Source of the DNA: Bacteroidota bacterium
Lineage (GTDB): Bacteria > Bacteroidota > Bacteroidia > Flavobacteriales > Flavobacteriaceae
Direction: 5' to 3'
DNA length: 64,000 bases
Assembly (NCBI GenBank): GCA_018829465.1
Contig: JAHJTN010000006.1
Coordinates: 1-64,000, forward strand
The notes below the pieces were generated by a model, which was not told where the DNA came from, did no database searches, and saw nothing but the letters and a program-made list of their open reading frames with translations. The number at the start of each line of letters is the position of its first letter. Position 1 is the stretch's first letter. Shown one piece after another: positions 26,645-35,129 of this stretch. A program made the translations under genes and the position numbers.

Positions 26645-29600
26645 ATGAAAATGGAAGAACTGCTCAATCGCTTTGAAAGCCACCCCGTTTTGGCCCAAGT
26701 TCTAGCGAGTGTAAACACAAACACACCGGCCGATGTTGTTCTAAAAGGCTTGACTGCTTCCGCACTTAGCCTTCATGTAGCTGCTTTTTTCAAACAGAGC
26801 CACAAGCCAATACTGCTGATATTAAACAACAAAGAAACGGCTGCCTATTACTTAAATGATTTAGAACTCTTTGTGGGCGAAAAAAATGTCTTTTTTTATC
26901 CGAGTTCTTACCGCAGACCCTATGAAATAGAGGAGACAGATAATGCCAGCGTACTCTTGCGTGCAGAAGTCATCAGCAGGTTGCACAGCCGCAAAAAACC
27001 TGCGCTGATGGTTACCTACCCTGAAGCGCTTTTTGAAAAAGTGGTTACCCAAAAAACGCTCTCAGAAAACACACTAAGCTTGGCTGTGGGCGACAAACTT
27101 TCTTTAGATTTTGTGAACGAAGTCTTGTTTGAATACAAATTCCAACGGGTAGATTTTGTCTCCGAGCCCGGTGAGTTTTCTGTGCGTGGCGGCATTATCG
27201 ACGTTTTTTCGTTTTCGCATGTAGAGCCTTATCGCATCGAGTTTTTTGGCGATGAAGTGGAATCGATTCGGACCTTTAATATCGTCGATCAGTTGTCTTT
27301 CAAAACTTTAAAAAAGATACAAATTGTACCGAATGTCGAAAACAAAGTTTTGCTCGAAAATCGCGACAGTTTTTTCAACCACCTCCACGAACAAACGGCT
27401 GTTTTTATCGAAAACAGCGAGGTGCTTCAAAAAGATTTAGACATACTTTTTGAAAAAGCCGTAAGCAGTTTTGAAAAACTATCGGGTGAAGTCAAACACG
27501 CCACACCCGATGCATTGTTTAACAAAGGAGAAGAAGCCATCGCCGAGCTGGCAAAATTTCATCGCTTTTGGCTGAATTCGTTGCCAAAATCGTCACAAAA
27601 GACTGTTGTTTTTGAGACGCAACCCCAACCGGCATTCAACAAACAATTTGACCGCCTGGCCGAATATTTGACTGAAAAACAAGCAAATGGCTACACTTTA
27701 TTACTTTGCTGTGCCAACGAACAGCAAGTTAAACGGCTTCACGACATCTTTGCAGACATAGCGCCGGATTTGATCTACCACGCGTTGGAATTGCCGCTCT
27801 ACGGCGGATTTGTTGACACAGATCTCAAGTGGGTTTGTTTCACAGACCATCAGTTTTTCGAACGCTACCACCGTTTTCGGTTGAAAGACGGCTATGCCAA
27901 AAAAGAAGCCCTTTCGCTTTCCGAACTCAACACCCTTCAGGTAGGCGACTATGTTACGCATATCGATCATGGTATCGGTCGTTTTGGCGGTCTTCAAAAA
28001 ATTGATGTGGAAGGCAAAAAACAGGAAGCCATCAAATTGATATACGGCGAAAATGACATTTTGTATTTGAGCATACACGCCTTGCACAAAATCTCTAAAT
28101 ACAACAGTAAAGACGGCAAAGTACCCAAAATATACAAACTGGGGTCCGGCGCTTGGAAGGCGCTGAAAGAGAAAACAAAAACAAGGGTCAAAAAACTCGC
28201 CTTCGACCTGATTCAACTCTATGCAAAACGCAAAATGCAAAAAGGATTTGCCTTTGCGCCGGACAGTTATTTGCAGCACGAGTTGGAAGCGTCTTTCATT
28301 TACGAAGATACGCCCGATCAAGAAAAAGCTACGCGTGAAGTAAAGGTGGATATGGAAAGTGACCTATCTATGGACAGGCTTATTTGTGGCGATGTCGGTT
28401 TTGGTAAAACAGAGATCGCCATTCGCGCTGCTTTCAAAGCCGTGGACAACAGCAAACAAGTAGCGGTTTTGGTGCCCACCACTATTTTAGCTTTTCAGCA
28501 TTTTAAAACGTTTAGCGAACGACTCAAAGACTTGCCGGTAAGCGTGGATTACCTCAACAGATTTCGCTCGGCAAAAGCCCGAAAAGAGGTTTTGGAAAAA
28601 CTCGAAAACGGACAATTAGACATCGTTATAGGCACACACCAATTGGTCAATAAAAGCATACATTTTAAAGATTTAGGCCTGCTCATCGTTGATGAGGAAC
28701 AAAAATTTGGCGTATCCGTAAAAGACAAACTCAAAACACTTCGGGCCAATATTGACACACTTACCTTGACCGCCACGCCCATACCGCGCACGCTGCAATT
28801 TTCTTTGATGGCCGCGCGCGACTTGTCTGTCATGACGACACCACCACCCAACCGCTACCCTATTGAAACACAAGTAGTCCGATTTTCAGAAGAACTCATT
28901 CGCGATGCGATTGCATACGAATTGCAAAGGGGTGGTCAAGTTTTTTTTGTAAACAACCGCATTGAAAACATTAAGGAAGTTGCCGGGCTTATCCAAAGAT
29001 TGGTACCCGATGCTAAAATTGGCATTGGACACGGCCAAATGGATGGAAAAAAACTAGAAGCCTTGATGCTCGATTTTATGAACGGTGCTTTTGATGTGTT
29101 GATTTCTACTTCCATTATTGAAAGTGGTTTGGATGTATCCAATGCCAACACCATGATAGTGAACAACGCCAACCATTTCGGCCTTTCAGATTTGCATCAG
29201 ATTCGCGGACGGGTGGGACGAAGCAACAAAAAAGCTTTCTGCTATTTCATCACACCACCCTATCACCAAATGACGGAAGATGCCAGAAAACGCATCACGG
29301 CTCTTGAGCAACACACCGATTTGGGTTCGGGTATTCACATCGCTATGAAAGATTTGGAAATTCGCGGTGCGGGCGATTTGCTCGGTGCCGAACAAAGTGG
29401 CTTTATAAACGAAATGGGCTTTGAAACCTATCAAAAAATCTTGCAAGAAGCCGTTGACGAACTCAAAGAAAACGAATTTAAGGAACTCTACGACAAGGTC
29501 GGAGACGAGCCAAAGCCCTTTGTAAAGGATGTTCAAATAGACACTGACATTGAGTTGCTTTTCCCGGATGCTTACATTAACAGCATCAGTGAAAGGCTCA

Positions 29601-29983
29601 AACTGTATCAGGAGTTGGCAGAAATAAAAACCGAAGAAGCACTAACCGTTTTCGAACAGAAAGTGACTGACCGATTTGGCGATTTGCCCAAGCCGTCTCG
29701 GCAACTGCTCAACAGTATGCGCCTCAAGTGGCGGGCTGCCGATTTGGGCATTGAGAAATTGGTTTTAAAACAGCAAACACTCATAGGGTATTTTATAGCC
29801 GACCAACAGGCTGCTTTTTATCAATCTGATCGATTTCTCCATGTGATTCGCACGGTGCAGCAACAGCCCGCTACCTTCACAATCAAAGAAAAACAGACCC
29901 GTAATGGTCTGCGTTTGTTGCTCAATGTCAAAAACGTTAAAAACATTGATGTAGCCATCGAAAAAATACAAGCACTTCTCTAG
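26645..29983 (+). CDS. mfd: transcription-repair coupling factor Mfd
   Basis: A 1112-residue DNA translocase that removes RNA polymerase stalled at lesions and recruits UvrA. It has an N-terminal UvrB-homology region (about 1-300), an RNA polymerase interaction domain (about 430-500, LQVGDYVTHIDHGIGRFGG), then the helicase with Walker A GDVGFGKTE (about 582-590), DEEQ box (IVDEEQKFG) and TATPIPRTLQFS. Motif VI reads QIRGRVGRSNK, and the C-terminal TRCF domain starts at about 965. Typical full length. A second ATG two codons in is an alternative start. Confidence 0.97.
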   Translation: MKMEELLNRFESHPVLAQVLASVNTNTPADVVLKGLTASALSLHVAAFFKQSHKPILLILNNKETAAYYLNDLELFVGEKNVFFYPSSYRRPYEIEETDNASVLLRAEVISRLHSRKKPALMVTYPEALFEKVVTQKTLSENTLSLAVGDKLSLDFVNEVLFEYKFQRVDFVSEPGEFSVRGGIIDVFSFSHVEPYRIEFFGDEVESIRTFNIVDQLSFKTLKKIQIVPNVENKVLLENRDSFFNHLHEQTAVFIENSEVLQKDLDILFEKAVSSFEKLSGEVKHATPDALFNKGEEAIAELAKFHRFWLNSLPKSSQKTVVFETQPQPAFNKQFDRLAEYLTEKQANGYTLLLCCANEQQVKRLHDIFADIAPDLIYHALELPLYGGFVDTDLKWVCFTDHQFFERYHRFRLKDGYAKKEALSLSELNTLQVGDYVTHIDHGIGRFGGLQKIDVEGKKQEAIKLIYGENDILYLSIHALHKISKYNSKDGKVPKIYKLGSGAWKALKEKTKTRVKKLAFDLIQLYAKRKMQKGFAFAPDSYLQHELEASFIYEDTPDQEKATREVKVDMESDLSMDRLICGDVGFGKTEIAIRAAFKAVDNSKQVAVLVPTTILAFQHFKTFSERLKDLPVSVDYLNRFRSAKARKEVLEKLENGQLDIVIGTHQLVNKSIHFKDLGLLIVDEEQKFGVSVKDKLKTLRANIDTLTLTATPIPRTLQFSLMAARDLSVMTTPPPNRYPIETQVVRFSEELIRDAIAYELQRGGQVFFVNNRIENIKEVAGLIQRLVPDAKIGIGHGQMDGKKLEALMLDFMNGAFDVLISTSIIESGLDVSNANTMIVNNANHFGLSDLHQIRGRVGRSNKKAFCYFITPPYHQMTEDARKRITALEQHTDLGSGIHIAMKDLEIRGAGDLLGAEQSGFINEMGFETYQKILQEAVDELKENEFKELYDKVGDEPKPFVKDVQIDTDIELLFPDAYINSISERLKLYQELAEIKTEEALTVFEQKVTDRFGDLPKPSRQLLNSMRLKWRAADLGIEKLVLKQQTLIGYFIADQQAAFYQSDRFLHVIRTVQQQPATFTIKEKQTRNGLRLLLNVKNVKNIDVAIEKIQALL

Positions 29984-30410
29984 ATTCTAGTTTGATTGAA
30001 AACTTTTCAATTAAACATTTGACGAATACGCTTTATATCAAATATTTAGCGGTATGTTTTCTTGTAAATGCGTGCTGAAAAAAACGTTAAGTATCGTAAG
30101 GGTGGATTATTTTATGGATCTAATTTCGGAAAAAATAAACGCATCACTACGATTATAAGTAATTTATAAAAAAGGAATGTCTCCTCGATCGCAACCGAGC
30201 GGTTATCTAAAAAAGCGGCCTCGACTGCGCTCGGCAAGACAAAACCGAGTTTATGAGCTGTTTATGTATAAATGATAAGAACCCTGGTTGATAATGTAAC
30301 CCGTGTTCATAGCACTATCAAATCTGCGTTTCACAGCAAGCCTTTCATACCACCTTTCTTATGCCTCAACATTCTTCACTTTGCATGCATCGCTTCTTAT
30401 AGAGGTTTCG
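29984..30410. other. noncoding region downstream of mfd
   Basis: About 430 bp with no supported gene. It contains a GC-rich imperfect inverted repeat at 30184-30245 and is otherwise AT-rich. Confidence 0.5.
30184..30245. repeat. GC-rich imperfect inverted repeat
   Basis: CCGAGCG at 30195-30201 can pair with CGCTCGG at 30228-30234, within CTCGATCGCAACCGAG and CCTCGACTGCGCTCGG. It resembles dispersed palindromic elements with a CTCGACTGCGCTCG core that I recall from other flavobacterial genomes. Only one copy is in this window. Confidence 0.4.
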
Positions 30411-30418
30411 TATCTTTG
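30411..30418 (+). promoter_or_regulatory. -7 promoter element TATCTTTG
   Basis: Exact TATCTTTG, 26 bp before the aminopeptidase P start codon. Confidence 0.5.
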
Positions 30419-30444
30419 AATTTATGAACCATAATATTTAATAT

Positions 30445-31746
30445 ATGCGCTATAATGCCATAGATCGCAATCTCTTTATCAAAAACAGAAAGAATTTCGC
30501 CACGCAAATGGTGCGGCGTTCGGTAGCCGTGTTCAATTCGAACGACACCTATCCCATTGGGGCAGACAGCACGCTTCCTTTTGTGCAGCACCCCGATATT
30601 TTTTACCTCAGCGGTGTAGATCAGGAAGAAAGCATCTTGTTGCTTTGCCCCGATGCCAAAAATCCAAAACACCGCGAAGTGCTTTTTGTACGCGAAACCA
30701 ATGCACACATAGCCGTGTGGGAAGGCGAGAAGCTAACGAAAGCCCGTGCTGCCGAAGTTTCCGGTATAGCAACCATTTATTGGCTGGCCGATTTTGAAAA
30801 AATATTTTTTGAAGTGATGACCCAGAGTGATTTCATTTATTTGAACACCAACGAACACTACCGCCAATCTGAAGAAACAGAAACCCGCGAAAGGAGATTC
30901 ATCAAATGGTGCCGCGAAAAATATCCGGCACACCAAGTCGCCAAAAGCAATCCCATCTTGCAAGCTTTGCGGGCTGTAAAAGATGCCGTTGAAATCGAAC
31001 TCATTCAACAAGCCTGTAACATCACAGAAAAAGGATTCAAACGCATCTTATCTTTTGTAAAACCCGGCGTTTGGGAATATGAAATTGAAGCCGAATTTTT
31101 GCATGAATTTATCCGAAATCGATCTCAAGGCTTTGCCTACACACCCATTATAGCTTCCGGAAACAATGCCAATGTGTTGCATTACATTCAAAATAAAGAA
31201 CAATGCAAAGCAGGCGATTTGCTGCTTTTGGATGTCGGTGCCAAATACGCCAATTACAGCAGCGATATGACACGCACCATTCCGGTATCGGGAAAGTTCA
31301 CCCCACGCCAAGCCGAAGTGTACAAGGCCGTTTTAAAAGTGAAAAACGAAGCCACTGCCATGCTTGTACCGGGAGCTTTTTGGAAGGAATACCACGAGGA
31401 AGTCGGCAAGCTGATGACTTCAGCACTCATCGATCTGAAACTGCTCGATAAAACAGATGTGCAAAATCAAGACCCCGATTGGCCTACCTACAAGAAGTAT
31501 TTTATGCACGGCACCTCACACCACATGGGACTCGACACACACGATTACGGATTGCTCCACGAACCCATACAACCGAACATGGTCTTCACCGTAGAACCGG
31601 GCATTTACATACCCGAAGAAGGTTTTGGCATCCGCTTGGAAGACGATGTGGTGGTGCAGCCCCAAGGCGAACCCTTCAACCTGATGCGCAATATTCCCAT
31701 CGAAATAGACGAAATAGAAACACTTATGCATGAAACGCACATGTAA
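30445..31746 (+). CDS. aminopeptidase P family metallopeptidase
   Basis: A 433-residue M24B peptidase that removes an N-terminal residue ahead of proline. The N-terminal domain (about 1-175) precedes a pita-bread catalytic domain with metal ligands in LLLDVGAKYANYSSDMTRTI (two aspartates, about 261 and 272), MHGTSHHMGLDTHD (histidine, about 356), EPGIYIP and GIRLEDD (glutamates). Cytoplasmic. Its last codons CAC ATG TAA provide one arm of a possible competing stem with the leader element that follows. Confidence 0.93.
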   Translation: MRYNAIDRNLFIKNRKNFATQMVRRSVAVFNSNDTYPIGADSTLPFVQHPDIFYLSGVDQEESILLLCPDAKNPKHREVLFVRETNAHIAVWEGEKLTKARAAEVSGIATIYWLADFEKIFFEVMTQSDFIYLNTNEHYRQSEETETRERRFIKWCREKYPAHQVAKSNPILQALRAVKDAVEIELIQQACNITEKGFKRILSFVKPGVWEYEIEAEFLHEFIRNRSQGFAYTPIIASGNNANVLHYIQNKEQCKAGDLLLLDVGAKYANYSSDMTRTIPVSGKFTPRQAEVYKAVLKVKNEATAMLVPGAFWKEYHEEVGKLMTSALIDLKLLDKTDVQNQDPDWPTYKKYFMHGTSHHMGLDTHDYGLLHEPIQPNMVFTVEPGIYIPEEGFGIRLEDDVVVQPQGEPFNLMRNIPIEIDEIETLMHETHM

Positions 31747-31827
31747 AAAGAGTGACACACAGGAGTATGATTATCCTAGGGCGTTCCATGTGTCCATAGA
31801 AAATCAATCAGTATAAGCACATGAAAA
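31745..31827 (+). promoter_or_regulatory. leader RNA element, third copy
   Basis: Matches the ctaB leader element (2313-2393) over its full length, about 72 percent by eye. TTcCATGTG at 31784-31792 can pair with CACATGAA at 31818-31825, with the same single bulged C as in the ctaB copy. The third position of the stem has changed from C-G to G-C, a compensatory change. The AUG in the 3' arm opens a 13-codon frame (MKIKNFLDDISFQ, 31821-31862). CACATG at 31738-31743, overlapping the aminopeptidase stop, is a competing partner. It ends about 90 bp before the promoter of the next gene. Confidence 0.55.
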
Positions 31828-31916
31828 TTAAAAATTTTCTCGATGATATATCTTTTCAATAGCAAAATGGATAACAAATAAGCGTTAACACATAATGCCC
31901 GAACAAGGCATATTTT

Positions 31917-31924
31917 TATCTTTG
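31917..31924 (+). promoter_or_regulatory. -7 promoter element TATCTTTG
   Basis: Exact TATCTTTG 17 bp before the cystathionine beta-synthase-like start. This places the RNA element at 31745-31827 upstream of this promoter, so it is not in the leader of this transcript. Confidence 0.55.
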
Positions 31925-31941
31925 CACAAAACCGGTTTTTC

Positions 31942-33300
31942 ATGCAATACGCAAACAATATACTCGAAACCATTGGCAACACACCCATGGTCAAGCTCAA
32001 TAAGATTACAAAAGAAGTGGATGCCTTGGTATTGGCCAAGGTCGAAACCTTCAATCCCGGAAACTCCGTAAAAGACCGCATGGCTGTCAAAATGATTGAA
32101 GACGCTGAAGCAGACGGCAGGCTCCAACCCGGCGGCACCATCATTGAAGGCACTTCCGGCAACACCGGTATGGGATTGGCATTGGGCGCTATCGTCAAAG
32201 GATATAAGTTGATCTGCGTGATGAACGACAAGCAATCCAAAGAAAAAATGGATATACTGCGGGCCGTTGGCGCGCGGGTGGTGGTCTGCCCGACCGATGT
32301 AGAACCCGATGACCCGCGTTCTTATTATTCCGTTTCTCGCCGATTGGCCTCCGAAACGCCCAATTCTTGGTACGTCAACCAATATGACAACCTATCAAAC
32401 ACCCAAGCACATTACGAAAGTACCGGTCCGGAAATCTGGAAACAAACCGATGGGAAAATCACGCATTTTGTTGTCGGGGTCGGCACCGGCGGGACTATTT
32501 CGGGTGTCGGTAAATATTTGAAAGAAAAAAATCCGGATATTAAAATTTGGGGAATTGACACCTACGGCTCTGTTTTTAAAAAATACCACGAAACAGGCAT
32601 TTTCGACCCCAATGAAATATACAGTTACGTGACCGAAGGCATCGGCGAAGACATCCTGCCCGCCAATGTCGATTTTAGCTTGATAGAAGGTTTTACCAAA
32701 GTGACAGACAAAGACGCGGCAGTTTATACCCGTAAACTGGCCTTGGAAGAAGGTATTTTGGTCGGAAATTCGGCCGGAGCCGCCATCAAAGGTGTGTTAC
32801 AACTCAAAAATCATTTCAAAAAAGACGATGTGGTGGTGGTTTTGTTCCACGACAGTGGTACCCGTTATGTCGGAAAAATTTTTAATGACGACTGGATGCG
32901 CGAACGCGGATTTTTGGACGAAGCTGTCGCAACTGCCGAAGATCTCATCCGCAACCACGCCGACAAACCCTTAGTAATTGTCCGCACGGAAGAGTTGGTG
33001 TCGCACGCCATAGAGCGATTGCGCAAATACAATATTTCACAAATCCCCGTGATAGACAATACAGGCTTTGTAGGCTCGGTGGATGAGACCACTTTGCTGC
33101 GAAGGTTTTTTGAAGATAAAAACCTCAACGACAAACCCATCCGCGAAGTGATGCAAGCTGCTTTTCCGGTGGTTTCCAAAAACGCGAGTGTGGAAAACGT
33201 GTCCAAATTGATCACCAAAGAAAATTCGGCTGTGTTGGTCGATTTGGGCGAAGGCAAACACCAAATTATTACCAAACACGACATTATCCACGCAATTTGA
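31942..33300 (+). CDS. cystathionine beta-synthase-like PLP enzyme with CBS domains
   Basis: A 452-residue fold-type II PLP enzyme. The PLP lysine is K44 (NPGNSVKDRMAVKM), the phosphate-binding loop GTGGTISG (about 178-185), and the substrate loop EGTSGNTGMGLALG. Residues about 335-452 form a pair of CBS domains (YNISQIPVIDNTGFVGSVDE), which sense adenosyl ligands in homologues. The enzyme condenses serine or acetylserine with homocysteine or sulfide; sequence alone does not separate cystathionine beta-synthase from cysteine synthase. Confidence 0.9.
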   Translation: MQYANNILETIGNTPMVKLNKITKEVDALVLAKVETFNPGNSVKDRMAVKMIEDAEADGRLQPGGTIIEGTSGNTGMGLALGAIVKGYKLICVMNDKQSKEKMDILRAVGARVVVCPTDVEPDDPRSYYSVSRRLASETPNSWYVNQYDNLSNTQAHYESTGPEIWKQTDGKITHFVVGVGTGGTISGVGKYLKEKNPDIKIWGIDTYGSVFKKYHETGIFDPNEIYSYVTEGIGEDILPANVDFSLIEGFTKVTDKDAAVYTRKLALEEGILVGNSAGAAIKGVLQLKNHFKKDDVVVVLFHDSGTRYVGKIFNDDWMRERGFLDEAVATAEDLIRNHADKPLVIVRTEELVSHAIERLRKYNISQIPVIDNTGFVGSVDETTLLRRFFEDKNLNDKPIREVMQAAFPVVSKNASVENVSKLITKENSAVLVDLGEGKHQIITKHDIIHAI

Positions 33301-33351
33301 TTTTGCTTATTTCCTAAATTTAGGCGTATTTTACACGGATAAACCGATGCT

Positions 33352-33447
33352 GTGAAATTTGCCATTATTTCTCATGTTCAACATTTCCATAAAAATGCAA
33401 GGCTTTGGGCGTATGGGATTTATTTGAAGATGTTATTATTTCTTTAA
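33352..33447 (+). pseudogene. stranded N-terminus of a glycosyltransferase
   Basis: A 31-codon frame from GTG 33352 reads KFAIISHVQHFHKNARLWAYG and then runs into unrelated sequence and a TAA at 33445-33447. It resembles the start of flavobacterial GT4 enzymes, which typically read MKFAIISHVxH... followed by AYGPYVREMNxW. The intact gene at 34014 begins with an equivalent segment (MKFLVITNAPS...AYAPYVVEMDIW), so this is probably the old N-terminus left behind by a replacement event. The match is by eye over about 20 residues. Confidence 0.5.
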
Positions 33448-34265
33448 ACACCTAAAAGTATGTTTTTAAAAAAATTTTCAAATGATTTAAAACGCTATAA
33501 AAATTATAGTAAAAAATCAGCATTAATATTATTTTTAACTCAACAAGGTGTTTGGTCAATCTTTGTTTATAGAATCAATAACAACATATACAACAGCAAA
33601 TTACCGTCTTATATAAAAAGAATCGCTCTATTGATAGGTGTATTTTTTCAGAAAGCAATTGAAATAATTACCGGTATTTCAATTCCTTATACGGCTCAAA
33701 TTGGTGAAGGACTGTATATAGGTCATTTTGGTAATATTATTATTAATGCAAACTCAAAAATTGGTAATAATTGTAATATCTCACAAGGTGTAACAATTGG
33801 TGTAAGTGGTCGCAAAGACCAAAGAGGAGTTCCCATAATAGGAAACAATGTTTATATTGGAGCTAATGCTGTTATTGTTGGAAAAATAATAATTGGCGAT
33901 AATTGTGTAGTTGGGGCAAATTCACTGGTCGTGGATGATTTTGAAAATGATGTTACAATTTTAGGAGTTCCTGCAAAAAAAGTCAGCAACAATAATTCAG
34001 AAGGATACATCTAATGAAATTTTTGGTAATAACAAATGCACCTTCACTCAAATCAAAATTAGGCTTGGAAGCTTATGCACCTTATGTTGTAGAAATGGAT
34101 ATTTGGTTTAACAATATTGATGAAATAAAAATATTATCACCAATAAAATATCCATTCAGTCTTAATATAAAACCCTTTAAAAGACAGAATTTAAAGGTTT
34201 TGAAAGTCCCATTCTTCTACAAAATAAAATTTTTAAATATAGTTTTATCACCCTTCGTCATTCTT
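33425..34265 (+). other. AT-rich inserted segment (likely horizontally acquired)
   Basis: Base composition drops sharply at about 33425 and rises again at about 34250-34275, in the middle of the glycosyltransferase gene. The segment holds the complete acetyltransferase gene and the first 80 or so codons of the glycosyltransferase. Codons are strongly A/T-ending inside and mixed outside. Confidence 0.55.
33460..34014 (+). CDS. left-handed beta-helix acetyltransferase (CysE/WbbJ type)
   Basis: A 184-residue transferase. An N-terminal helical part (about 1-65) is followed by hexapeptide repeats (about 68-170): IGEGLYIGHFGNIIIN, IGNNCNISQGVTIGV, IGNNVYIGANAVIVG and IGDNCVVGANSLVV. The arrangement is that of serine acetyltransferase and polysaccharide O-acetyltransferases. 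Its place at the head of a polysaccharide cluster favours acetylation of a sugar. It is much more AT-rich than its neighbours. TAATG overlap with the next gene. Confidence 0.85.
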   Translation: MFLKKFSNDLKRYKNYSKKSALILFLTQQGVWSIFVYRINNNIYNSKLPSYIKRIALLIGVFFQKAIEIITGISIPYTAQIGEGLYIGHFGNIIINANSKIGNNCNISQGVTIGVSGRKDQRGVPIIGNNVYIGANAVIVGKIIIGDNCVVGANSLVVDDFENDVTILGVPAKKVSNNNSEGYI

Positions 34266-35129
34266 AAAATTTTCACCGCCTGCCTTTGGGCAGACCACAT
34301 CCACCTGCGCTGCCCGGGCAACATCGGTTTGTTGGGATGTTTGGTGCAAATTCTTTTTCCACATAAACCCAAAACCGCCAAATATGCCGGCAATTGGGAC
34401 CCGAAGGCAAAGCAACCGTTGAGCTACCGCTTGCAGAAATGGATTTTAAACAACCGATTCTTGACGCGCAACATGCGGGTTTTGGTGTATGGCGAATGGC
34501 CGGGGGCTTCCAAAAACATCTTGCCTTTTTTTACGGCTACCTATTCGGAAAACGAAAAAACGCAACTGCCCAAACGGACTTATTCGGGTTGCATCGGGTT
34601 TGTGTTTGCCGGAAGTTTGACCGAGAATAAACACCCGATGATAGCTCTGCGGTTTGTGCACCAACTGCAAGAAGTACATCATTTGACGGTTCGGTTAGAT
34701 TTCTACGGTGATGGACCGGAAAGTGAAAAACTGTCCGATTTTATCAAGCAAAACAAACTGGAAGAAAGCGTAAAACTGCATGGCAACCAACCCAAAGAAG
34801 TGCTGAAAAAAGCCTATCAAACTGCTGATTTTTTGCTCTTGCCTTCGCAGTCGGAAGGCTGGCCGAAAGCAGTGGCAGAAGCCATGTTTTGGGGTGCCAT
34901 TCCCATCGTGTCCGCGGTTTCCTGTGTGCCGTGGATGCTCGGTTTCGGTGAAAGAGGTTTGTTTTTTGATACCGATTTGAGCCAAACAACGCAACAGTTT
35001 ATCTCGGTTATAAACAATCCGGATGCGCTCCAAAAAATGGCTGAAAGTGCTGCCAATTGGTCGCAAAATTACACCTTGGAAACCTTTGAATCGGAAATAC
35101 AAAAATTGCTAAAACCCCAACCATCATGA
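34014..35129 (+). CDS. GT4-type glycosyltransferase, mosaic gene
   Basis: A 371-residue retaining glycosyltransferase. The C-terminal GT-B domain has GDGPESEKLSDFI and the donor-binding LLPSQSEGWPKAVAEAMFWGAIPI (about 276-300). The N-terminal acceptor domain (residues 1 to about 82) is encoded by AT-rich DNA, and the rest by DNA of normal composition, with the change near 34260. The protein therefore looks like a recombinant with a swapped acceptor-side domain. It overlaps the acetyltransferase by one base and the next gene by four. Confidence 0.85.
   Translation: MKFLVITNAPSLKSKLGLEAYAPYVVEMDIWFNNIDEIKILSPIKYPFSLNIKPFKRQNLKVLKVPFFYKIKFLNIVLSPFVILKIFTACLWADHIHLRCPGNIGLLGCLVQILFPHKPKTAKYAGNWDPKAKQPLSYRLQKWILNNRFLTRNMRVLVYGEWPGASKNILPFFTATYSENEKTQLPKRTYSGCIGFVFAGSLTENKHPMIALRFVHQLQEVHHLTVRLDFYGDGPESEKLSDFIKQNKLEESVKLHGNQPKEVLKKAYQTADFLLLPSQSEGWPKAVAEAMFWGAIPIVSAVSCVPWMLGFGERGLFFDTDLSQTTQQFISVINNPDALQKMAESAANWSQNYTLETFESEIQKLLKPQPS

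Noticed and set aside
27701-28321. 206-codon minus-strand frame
   Set aside because: Antisense to mfd, with phenylalanine-rich nonsense composition.
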